Shown here in pieces: positions 44,202 to 54,321 of a DNA stretch of 64,000 nt. The stretch lies in NCBI GenBank assembly GCA_003868215.1, contig QWDQ01000024.1, positions 62,001 to 126,000 on the forward strand. The letters are read 5' to 3'. The notes under the pieces are model-generated. The model had not been told where the DNA came from, did no database searches, and worked only from the letters and a program-made list of their open reading frames with translations. The stretch comes from Pseudophaeomoniella oleicola (Eukaryota; Ascomycota; Eurotiomycetes; Phaeomoniellales; Phaeomoniellaceae). A program made the translations under genes and the position numbers. The first letter of the stretch is position 1, and the number at the start of each line of letters is the position of its first letter.

Positions 44202-45422
44202 ACGAAGCATATCTTTGTAACATACATGCGGTGTGGCAGGAGCTTCACCAGAGGTATCTTTGGCTATCATCTACTAGGCCCAGCGAGACCCAAGTAGAAA
44301 ACAAGAGAGGGACAGCGGGATGTTGTTGGATCAGATGGAGGTTCCCTATCTACTGTACATTATCTTGTAGAGCAAATATGCCCGCTTAGAGACTAAAAAA
44401 CATTTTGTCTGCTGGTCTTTCAACAGTATGATCAGCTTTTGAGGAAAAACATATGCCCTTATCATAAAAAGGACGTCTCATCATATAGCCAACACCATCA
44501 CCACACAGCACGTAATCACCTATTCCAGCTCCCACAAGCGCCTTGAGCCTTAACACACAAGAACCCAAACCCTGGAATCGAAGCAGACAAGGACACATGC
44601 ATTACTAGGGTACTACTGTACCTACCTACGTAGTAGGTAAACGCTTTCGGATATGGAAATACGGAATTGTGTCGTCGGATGGATGCGGGATCGGAATCAA
44701 CATATCGTTTTACAACTAATTGATCACCTGATACTGGGATTGGCTGGCCTGCCTACATGCATGCATGCATGCAGGTCAGGGTTAAAAGCAAGTCGGTTGT
44801 AAGTCACATTGAGCTCACTTCATTGTGTCTGTGCCGTAGTAGGGAGGTAATTACTAGGTAGATAGATAGGTGGCCCACATCGCGACAACGTAATGTAGGT
44901 AGATATCTTCTCTTACACAAGGGAGTAGGGATGGGAGAAGGTCGGAATCGCGGAGCTAAGTCTGGGGTACTTGAGAGGGAATGGGAGTGAAGGGACCTGC
45001 GTGCTCAAGGTATAAGTTCGTTCATATTCTCTTTTTGACTCTTTGATTGAGAAAAAGGATCCCGGTAGTTTTGTTTTGAATGAAGCTTCCTTTTGTTATC
45101 TGACGTCTGGATCGATATGGAGATGGAACATAGGTAACGCTGGTTTCGATTCTTTAAAAAAAAAGCAGTTTTGTCTTCATTAAAAGAATGGAGAAAGATG
45201 TTAGCTTTCCCCATCCCTCCGCTAAAGCGTACCTCATCCTTCGCATCAACACGCCAGGGTCAGTCCACGACCAAGCTTGTAGCCATCAAGGATCAAAACC
45301 ACCTGCCCATCTCGTCGTGAAATTCCACCATGCAACACCAGCAAGAAATACGTTTGCAAGATGTCCAGGTCCCACTTCCGAAACCCCACCTAACAAGCCT
45401 CCACCTGAGAACAAGTCGTCGT
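44202..45422. other. Intergenic stretch between MCR1 and RPL20
   Basis: About 1.2 kb between convergent genes. It contains CTACCTACGTAGTAGGTAA (about 44620-44638), an (ATGC)n palindromic run (about 44757-44773) and A/T homopolymers. No gene. Confidence 0.5.
44757..44773. repeat. (ATGC)4 self-complementary repeat
   Basis: ATGCATGCATGCATGC, fully palindromic. Confidence 0.8.
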
Positions 45423-46403
45423 TTAAGCAAAGGTTGCTGGTCTCTTGGCAGAGAAGATCTTCTTCGAGACGACAGCCTTTGGTACACGGTGAGGAAGAGG
45501 GAATTTGAGATCCTTGGTGAGGAGTTGCTTGATGTAGGGACGTCGGATTTGTTCGGTTGATTCGATCTCAACAACCTTGAGGATCTACATAGGAAGATGA
45601 TATGTTAGCATTGGCTTTCGAGATTTTTGGCCCTGGACAGAATCCGGTAGGGTATCAACGTACGTGGATCGACCTGAATCTGGCACGATGTCTGGCGGCC
45701 ATGTCTGAGTAGAGAGCCTCGACGGCGTCGGTTCTTGTCATCTCACGGACTTCCTTGTACATGTTGTGGGTGCCGGAGCGGGAATCGTAACGGATCCAGA
45801 TACCGAAGTTCTTGACCTTCAATGGACGCTTCTCGTTGATCTGTTGGTTTGCGGACATGCAATCAGTACATTTCACCTTCTTTTTCCAGACCGTTGAAGA
45901 GTTTGATCGGGATGCATACCAAGTTGAGGCTGACAATCTCGCCGTTTGACTTCTTAACCTTCCTCAACTTCATCAAAAAGTACCAGAAACGGGACTTGGC
46001 GACAACTGTGTTTGGCGCAAATATGCGCATGCGGTACAGCTTGGGAGTCGGGTTGGACTCGGTGGGCAAGTGACGCCCGATCACTTGGTATTCCTGAAGG
46101 CGACCTGAGAACAGACATATGTTAGCTGCCATTGCATCGCATTTCAATATGATCCCCAGAGCGCGTTCCGATCCCAGATTGTGATAGATAGTTGAAAAAG
46201 TCCAATGCAGGCCCTGTAGTTGATGTCCAGTAAAAGTCCCGCCGCCAGTGAAACCACATAATGATGTTGCTATGTCTTCGTCTCGTGCTCTCCTAAACCA
46301 TGCTGACCCCTGCCTGCCGTATTCATCGTTGAGATGCTTTGTCGTCGGTTCTCTGGAACATATCGCGGGGCGAATGGAGAGTAAATAGAAATTGCTTACC
46401 CAT
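45423..46403 (-). CDS. RPL20: 60S ribosomal protein eL20 (L18a/L20)
   Basis: Structural protein of the large cytosolic ribosomal subunit. Exons 46400-46403 (only ATGG), 45920-46104, 45664-45840 and 45423-45584 give 175 aa, the family length. The sequence opens [17 protein letters not shown], continues [78 protein letters not shown] and [18 protein letters not shown], and ends [10 protein letters not shown] first intron splitting codon 2 right after the ATG is a common arrangement in fungal ribosomal protein genes. It shares a 358-bp upstream region with CSN12. Confidence 0.97.
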
Positions 46404-46761
46404 CTGCAATGCTGTTAGAACTACTCGAGCCTTGAAATGGAGTCAACTTACTGTGTCTGTATGTGGTTGTCGAGAGTTGGTCGTCGCTTCGTGAATCTCG
46501 AATTGGCGGATGCGAGTTGGTCGAAGTTGCGATCACTTTTCGCTCCGGCTAGGGTTTGATGTTGCAAAAACCCTGATGTGCGAATTTGGCACAATGCCAA
46601 GCCTGAATTTAATCACGTGATTTACTTTCCCCTTTCGGCCAGGAGCCGCAACGGGGCAACGTTAAGACGAAGTCAGTCAAGGAAGAGGTTACAACATCTG
46701 ACAGCATTGTTGACATATTCTCGCATTATGCTGTGACAACACAATATAATAATGTGCAAAT
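46404..46761. promoter_or_regulatory. Shared upstream region of RPL20 and CSN12
   Basis: 358 bp between divergent starts. A CTAGGGTTTGATG string near 46548-46560 resembles the AAACCCTAA (telobox-like) element frequent in ribosomal protein promoters. CACGTGAT lies near 46614-46621. Confidence 0.45.
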
Positions 46762-48473
46762 ATGTCCAGTGTACTAAGCGACTTTAGAGCTGCTCAGGCC
46801 AATACCAATGGGCCTCTCCTGGCAACATGCCTGGTGCCCAGCGATTCCTTGCAAGAGCCTGAGAGGCTCCGGAACTTTGCCAAGCTTTCCAACTATCAGA
46901 CTGTCTCTGCTGATATGAGATATTTCCTCATCCAAGATCGAAATTCAGGTCTTAAATTCAGTAAAACGGAAGGAAATGCTTGGGTGGATATTTTTGTCAG
47001 CTTTTGGACCACCGTCAAGGAAGTTGTCTCTCTGTTAGACGGCATACCAGGCGCGTCTTGGACAAAGGCTTTTGATGCATACAAGGAACTAGCGAATCAA
47101 CTTATACGCGGTTACACTCCTTCAGGCGGCGGCTTTGAAGCATGGACTGTTCCATGTCTATATACGGTAGGGAAGTATTTGCGGGTGTTTGCTATGAAGG
47201 CAGACGCGGAAGCAAAAAGCCAAGACACTGTTGCTTTTGGGGATGGTTTCCAGGATGATATCGTGGGAAACTCTGGGAAAAGTGAAAAGCTGGAGCAGGC
47301 AGCATGGATAATCAATCGCATGTTTACGATCTGCTTGAATGACAGGTTGGTCTACGGCGTTTCAGCCAATAGATCATCGGCAACGAGCTAATGCTTGTAC
47401 CTAGATCTCCGATCGAGGAGTCACGCAAATGGGGAATATATGGCACGACTGCTCTACTCTTTAAGACCTATTTCAAGGTTAGAAGTTGAAGTTACGGGCC
47501 TGGTGCTTCCACTAACTATCTCACAGCTCAATTCAGTCAATCTGACCAAGAACGTTTTACGTGCCCTGGACGCTTCACAAAATGACCTTCCACCTTTGCA
47601 AAGCTTCCCCAAGTCTCACATAGTCACCTTCAAATACTACCGGGGCGTAATCGCTTTCCTTGATGAAAACTATTCTGAGGTGAATACTTACCAAGAGAAG
47701 GTATTTGCAGGATGACTACTAACACCGTGGTAATCCTAGGCCGAAGAGTATCTCACAGAAGCCTGGCAACTTTGCCACAGGCAGGCTCATCGTAATCAGG
47801 AGTAATTCTAAGACAGCCGTTCGGTTCAAAGCTCATGAGACTAACTCACGATAGACTTATTCTTACCTACCTCATCCCCTGCCACCTTCTCAACACCCAT
47901 ACTTTACCCAGCAAACAACTGTTGGCACCATTTCCACGTCTAGAAGCACTATTCCGTCCACTGTGCCAATGCATCAAAGGCGGGGATTTGTCGGGCTTCG
48001 ATGCTGCAATGCTGGCTGGTGAACAAGAATTTGTCAAGCGACGCATCTACTTGACCCTTGAGAGAGGGCGCGACATTGCTCTGCGTAACCTCTGTCGCAA
48101 GGTTTTCGTTGCTGGCGGATTCGACGAACCAAAGAATGGCGGGCCTCCGATTCGAAGAACAAGGGTCCCAGTCTCAGAATTTGCGGCTGCCATGAGATTA
48201 GGCAACCAAAATTCCACCGACAATGACGAAGTTGAGTGCTTTCTCGCAAACCTCATATACAAGGTACGTCTGCAGATGCTCGGCTCAATCTCTGCCTCAG
48301 GTACCAACATGTGCTGGCCAATTTCATTCCGCATTTTCCCGAACTGTCTCTTCTGTCGAAAATCAGCTGACCACTACACTTGACAGAACCTCATGAAAGG
48401 CTACATCGCCCGCGAAAGAGGCTTCGTCGTTCTAAGCAAAGGCGGAACTGCCTTCCCCGGCACCGGTGTATGA
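46762..48473 (+). CDS. CSN12: COP9 signalosome-associated PCI protein CSN12 (Thp1-like)
   Basis: PCI-domain protein related to yeast Csn12 and Thp1/PCID2, with roles in mRNA splicing/export and a peripheral link to the COP9 signalosome. Six exons, 46762-47345, 47405-47477, 47527-47679, 47740-47801, 47855-48263 and 48387-48473, join exactly to 455 aa. Landmarks are [99 protein letters not shown], the PCI winged-helix part ([20 protein letters not shown]) and the end [20 protein letters not shown]. Intron phases are all consistent. It is divergent from RPL20. Confidence 0.95.
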
Positions 48474-49744
48474 GCTTTTCATACTTGTGTTCGGGAAATG
48501 TAGCTTTTGATGAGCGACAGCCCGAGTCCACACCACATCGCAGCATAGCGTCCCTCCACGCAACCTTCAATGCAGCTCGTCGCCAGCCGCTCTGGCTAAT
48601 GTAAAGATCTCACCATTACTTCCTCCATTGATAACCAAGCCAAGGTTACCAGAGATTACTAGCACATGCACCCTTGGAGCTCAGCTTTCGACCGCCTTAC
48701 TTTTACGGATGTGCTACACACCTACACTCCGCCTAGTTCACAAGCGCAGCCGCGTCTATGACTCACATCTATAGTCACAAATCCTCTATTATGCAAGGAT
48801 TACGAAACAGAGTTCCGGGGATCTGCATCGGATGAAAGTGTTCATGCAAGCACTTTAACGGGAAGAAGAGATGGAGTTCCCCTCTGCTGTACACTATTTC
48901 AGGTTTTCACGCCCCCAACGGGTTGAACGGTCATCATCTTTCGGGGCTCCTTGGTTGGCTTATCGAAGACGTGCTTCTTGAACCACAGGCGTATACCTTC
49001 AGATATCTTGCTCTGGCCCATTCTACAGAGAACGTGCAAAGTTTACGTTCGTCGATGAAAAGAGCTCATGATAAGTTTACGGGATCAGAAAGAATTAAGA
49101 GGAATCCGAGAAACATGTACTGTGCTTGGGTTTGACAAAGGCCCAAAGATTGAAAGGGAGTTCCCTCCGCGATGCATTAATGATATTCAAAGCTGATCAT
49201 GGATCTCTCACGTCCTCTCCTCGTCCACTTCCTTGCTCCGTGCGCACTTATCGTAGTACAATTTCCCCAATTCCTTGCTTGCAATCTACTACAGACCTCC
49301 CGCGTACAAGCCTGCCTCCTGCAGTCACCCTGACAACGGGTCTGTAGAAATCGCATAAGATCTGATGTTTTTGTTGAGTTGTTTTAGATCGAAGCCAGGT
49401 TTGTTTCCTGCGAACTCGACGGGTATGATGATACAGAACTAAAAGAAAAAGGAGCTAGCGCGTCAGAAACATTGTTGACACTGCCGCTGCCGCTGACGCT
49501 GCGGTGAGCTCTTCCCGTAAGAAAGAAAGCAAGACCGCCGGATGAACATAAGATTTGATGTTAAGAGTGACATTGTTGGTTTCATGCTGTACAATTTGAC
49601 CGTCCAGTAGAATCAATAACTGGGTTTGTTGGAGACCTAGGAGAAACCGAACGCCGAAGATTCCCAAAGAGAAAGGAAACGTAAATCATAGAACGCGGTA
49701 GGTAGGGTCCGATTATGTACGACCCGAAGGATGCTCAGCACCAC
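48474..49744. other. Intergenic stretch between CSN12 and the BTB gene
   Basis: About 1.3 kb between convergent genes. Short open frames lack coding character. No gene or repeat of note, apart from GCCGCTGCCGCTGACGCT near 49484-49501. Confidence 0.5.
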
Positions 49745-50966
49745 CTAACGTCCTAGATAAGGCGAACCGTTGTACGGGGAGCCAGCGTACGGGGAGCCTA
49801 TGGGGGAGTTTGCGCCGCCGATGGTTGGACTTTTGATAGTATGAAGATCATCCTATAGGTTTCGTCAGCGAGGTTCATATACCAGGAGTCCGATGGAAAG
49901 ACAATTCGTGTCAGATCAGAGAAAATTGGTGTAGATGAGCGTGAGAGGTCATGGATAATGAGTACATGGGTGACGCCGATGGCTCGCCCACACGCGAAGA
50001 GAATCAATGCTGGGGATGCATTCAAAGATATACAGATGAACAGGTGGTAGATACGTACCAGATGGTTACACATGGCGACGAAGAGATCGAAAAAGAACCT
50101 CCCCCCTTCTATCATCTCCTGCTGCATGGTTCCACTTCTCCTAAAAGTATTCCGACTCCTGACAACGAGGGCCAGATAATGAGCGCGAAGCTTCGCGTCG
50201 TTGTCTGGTGTGTTATCGTAAGCATAGCGGGCCGAATTCAGAATCGTTGCAACGGAGATGGTATTCTGTAGGCCTTGCTTGCGGAGGGCAAGGCGCTTGA
50301 GTTCTGGCAGAGAATACTTTTCCGCGGCGCAGCTGTGAGTAGCGAGCTGTGAGTATGTTGTTCCTTGTGAAACGAAGGCGGAGTCGAGAAGAACAGAGTA
50401 CTCACTATATCAAAGTCTCCTTGAGTATTGACTTCTGTGTAGCATGATGGAAGACTTCACCAGCCCCAGACCTATCTTCGAGGTACCAGGTGTCCCTTCT
50501 CTTGTCATTGAGAAGTCGAGGAGAATAATCTCCCTTGTAGAGATACTCGAGAACAGAAGAGAGTACCTCTGGCTGCTCATGCGGAAGAGTGATTTGTTTC
50601 GGTCCAGTTTTCAGATATTGCGCTTTGACATGAGATGCGAGGACGGGCGAAAAGGATAGGATGTCTTCGTGGGCTGCAAACATACGCCCCTCTGGGCCAA
50701 CAGATATTGTGATGATAGGCGATGTCAGATTTCTAGTAAAGTCAGCTAACAAGCGTACTTTTGCGTGAATATTTCACTGACTTTGGCACTCCTTGAGCCG
50801 TGCTTTGAGGGTCTGATGCAACACTTTCAGCCTCTCTGATGCTCGCTGAGATGTCTGATTCCCGGAATGAACGCTTGGACCTGGAAGCTGTCGATTTACC
50901 TGCTCGGTATTTAGTGGACGAAGAAGAGAAGCTGTCATTCCTATGTGATGGTCTGCGTGCGAACAT
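49745..50966 (-). CDS. BTB/POZ domain protein
   Basis: Exons 50782-50966, 50406-50732, 50059-50332 and 49745-49852 give 297 aa. The N-terminal 60 residues are Ser/Arg-rich and disordered. The BTB fold follows: SPIITISVGPEGRMFAAHED, ILSFSPVLASHVKAQYL, KQITLPHEQPEVLSSVLEYL, YKGDYSPRL, then the BACK-like CAAEKYSLPELKRLALRKQG. The last exon ends with three tandem GSPY units (GSPYAGSPYNGSPY). BTB proteins dimerise and often serve as CUL3 ubiquitin-ligase adaptors. Small fungal BTB proteins of this kind are mostly uncharacterised. The first junction uses a GTCAGT donor, the only one keeping frame into the BTB core. The third intron is comparatively long (206 bp). Confidence 0.88.
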
Positions 50967-52459
50967 GATGGCTGAAAGGTATCCTGGCCGGTCTGAGATA
51001 CAGGGAAGTAGTATACAATGCCGGTAGAACTCGTAACCTGCTGAGGTGGTATAAAAGCACGATAATCATTAACTGTTGCCTAATTGATTGCCTCAGGTAG
51101 AAAACATCACAATTCAATAGCGACAATGACAAAGACGGAAAGAGAGAAATGGGAGAGATAAGGACAGAAGGAAAGACAGAAGTGAAAGGTGCCATGGCAA
51201 CATTTATAGTGGAAGAGATGAGGCAGCAGTATGACACTTGTCTGAGGCACGAATCTTACGAGTGCAGTGTATCCCGATGAAAAGATACAGGAAGATGGTT
51301 TCCTGATTAGGAAAGGAAAGTTCACGCGTCGACTCGCGTCGTAAAGTGGTTGCATATACATGTGACCGTGTCAATATCGCGTTACAACAGCAATACCGTT
51401 TCTTCAACAAGACGAAAGTTGCCTGCAGGGATCACATTGTGAAATCCATGCCGATGGGTGCGAGAGTTTGGAGCTAATAGCGCCTAGTCTCCTCAGTAGC
51501 TCTGCCGAAATTGTGATCTATCGCCTTCGGGGTTCGCCCTTGCTTCAGACAGGCATAACAAACGAGTCACCAGCCGTGAAAAGGCAACCCCCGAAGTCGA
51601 TTGCATTGCGTCGAGTCAACATTATGCACAGCCTTCTCACCGCCTGGTGTCATAAAGCAATCTACGGAAAGCTTCCATGAAAAATAGGCATCAAACGGTT
51701 AACGTGTTGACATATTATGGTGTGTATGTTGCCTACTAGATATCACCGGTCGAGGTAAGGAAATCGGGATGAGTTGGAACGGGATACGACTGAGGTTGGA
51801 AGGATCAGCAACAGCACTATCGCTTAGAGCCACACCATGATCACTGCATCTCATCTGATTTGTTGGCGGGAACGGTGCCTGGCATGCCGCTAGTGTGTGT
51901 CACAACCGGCAGCCTTCCCACCTCGCCGCCGTATCGCTTCTCACACACGACTGCAACTTCCACTATGATCTATTTACATAGTAGTCTCTTGGGTTCATCC
52001 ATATTGCCACTCTGGATCAACAAGTCATATCTGCCCCTGAACTACTATCTAGTATGTTTGTGCAGATCCATCCATCTTACCCAACTTCTGGGTCGCAGTC
52101 AGCTGGCACGCCGGATTGGACACCGCCACCGGTTCTCTTGCTTGTCGCCAATTGGCTAACGACGTTTCCTCGTGTGAAGCTTAGTGGACCAAATGATATT
52201 GTGCGTCAAATATTTCTCAATAACGGCACTATTCCCACACATCTAAACCACGGCTAGGACAACTAGAAGGTCTGAGGATGATATGGGAGCGTCCACTCCA
52301 ACCTTACCCATGCAGACACAGTATTGATCGCTAGGGTGTGATTTGCCGGACTGCATTGGCCTCGAATGCCTTGATATGCTCTACTTTATATGCACCTGCT
52401 TGAATGTTATGCTTGAAGATACGGCGAGATCGCTTTGCTTTGTATCCAGATGATCTGCT
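50967..52459. other. Gene-free stretch upstream of the BTB gene
   Basis: About 1.5 kb between the BTB start and the RMD5 stop, both on the minus strand. No convincing frame, RNA gene or repeat was seen. Confidence 0.5.
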
Positions 52460-53825
52460 TCAAAGAAAGACCTTCTTTGCATCTCGTGGATGACTTTCGC
52501 TGGGGCAATAAGGACATTTGAACCTGCCGCCTTTGCTCAAACGCATGAGGGATTCTTGGGCAATGACATGCCCGCAAGGCATCATCATTGGAGGATTCTG
52601 GTCTGTTGTTTGCTCCTTGGACACAGGACACACAAAAATAGAATGAAACTGGTATGACGGTGGAAGAGGTATTTCGGCTGGCAATTCGTTTTCCGTCGTC
52701 CATTCCGTCCGCTTCTGCTGCATGATCTTCTGTAATTTCACTAACGTCGGTAGAGCGATGGCTCCGGCAGTGGCGGCGATGTATAACGGAGAATCAGCAG
52801 AGAGCTTCAACATCGAGCAGAACTCTCTTGTGAAAGAGTTTGCCACTTCGTCCCACGCTAGGCGGTCGTAGAACAGATTCTGATATGGCGATTCTTCTAG
52901 ATTTGGGCAATATGCCAACGCTCCCATAAGCTGCTGGATCTCGGGAAGATAACGGGGGTGGAATGCGCGAAATTCTTTTCGTGCATACTGGATAGCTCTG
53001 AATTGGCGTTCCAACATAGCATTCTCGGGATCGTCAGCATAATGACCTTGAAAGAGATCAACGAACTGCAGCCTGCAAAGCTCGAATTCGAGATTACTTC
53101 CTCTTGCCTCGAGCTCATGACTATGTTGACGGGCCCAAGCAATTGCAGGTTCGAGCCTCTTTTCCTCTTTCATAGCGTGTAATATGTGATACATCGTCTC
53201 GAACTGTTGTTCCATCTTCTCAGGTAGTATATTCTCAACGGTAGGCTTTCTTTCTTGTGCATCCTCTCCGTCAATTGTTGCTCCATGGTGCAGAAGCCGG
53301 TCTTCGGAACCGGTCAACTTTGCAGAAGCTTCTGCGCTGAAGGTGCCTGCCACATCAAACAAGCCTTCGCGTAGAAAATGGTAATATATGGCGCGGGTGA
53401 GCAGCTCAGGATACGGCGAAAGTGCATCAATCTCGCTGCTCGGTAGTGTCTTATCCTTGAAAAGCTGCCTGCGATTAGCAAAGGAAAATGGCAGTACGAG
53501 CATTTGCAAGCAGCATACCTTGTCGAGCGCGCGAGTGTATTTATTGAGCCCTCCGTATACCTCCTTCAACCCAGAATTGATGTTGTCGAAAGAGGTCTTC
53601 ACAGGAGCGTGCAGCTTTGCCAAAGTGACTTGGGTAGAATGAGGATCTGCAAAGGGTATCAATATACGGTTCTCATAGTACTTGTCATCATTGCTTGGTC
53701 GCACCTTGAGCGATGGTTCCACGAGCGGATTGTAGAGCGTCAATGATGTCCTGGACATGATCCACTGTCTTGGAAGATTTGCTCCGCTTCAAAAGCCTTG
53801 CATGCTCTGCCTGCAGAGCTTCCAT
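52460..53825 (-). CDS. RMD5: GID/CTLH ubiquitin ligase subunit Rmd5 (GID2)
   Basis: RING-type catalytic subunit of the GID (CTLH) E3 complex, which degrades gluconeogenic enzymes when glucose returns. Exons 53705-53825, 53519-53646 and 52460-53464 give 417 aa. Landmarks are the N-terminal coiled coil (MEALQAEHARLLKRSKSSKT), YTRALDKLFKDKTLPSSEID, LLTRAIYYHFLREGLFDVAG (LisH-like), the CTLH/CRA helices (EFELCRLQFVDLFQGHYADD) and the C-terminal degenerate RING FVCPVSKEQT ... MMMPCGHVIAQESLMRL ... KCPYCP. The last intron has two acceptors four bases apart (CGCAG|GCAG|CTT), and only the distal one keeps the frame. It is divergent from the STB6-like gene. Confidence 0.95.
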
Positions 53826-54321
53826 GATGACCGTAGTATGCGCAAAGACGCTCGATTAGAACCTTCGTCTTCTCGGCGACGGCGATGCAGTACGATGCGC
53901 TATGAAATCACTGAGCATCTATCAAACTCATAAGAACCAAAGACAATTGGACGAGCGGTGCTCTATCCACCATTCTCAACATGAGGAATGATCAAAACCC
54001 ATACGAGAAGTGATGTTGACTGTAAAGCGTCTGTTTCTAGGTAGCTGCCATGAGGTCAAGTCCGGAACCGATAGACAATTAGCGGATCTCCCCGCACGAA
54101 GGTTTGGGCATCTCCAATAATGACGACTTTCCCTAGGATCGGCCAAAATAGCATGTGAACTTCATTCTCCTGCAAAACTACAGATCAAATATCTCCCATG
54201 GTGGTTCCACGAACGAGTGCTGGAACGAGATGACGCTACGCAAACAACAACGCTGGGACAAAAACAAAAACACTTTGTCTGATGCAGGAAATCTCGACGA
54301 GTATCTTCGTCGACGTTGAGC
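53826..54321. promoter_or_regulatory. Shared upstream region of RMD5 and the STB6-like gene
   Basis: 496 bp between divergent starts. CAAACAACAACG / AAAACAAAAACA tracts (about 54241-54272) are probably 5' leader of the STB6-like gene. No distinct element. Confidence 0.4.
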
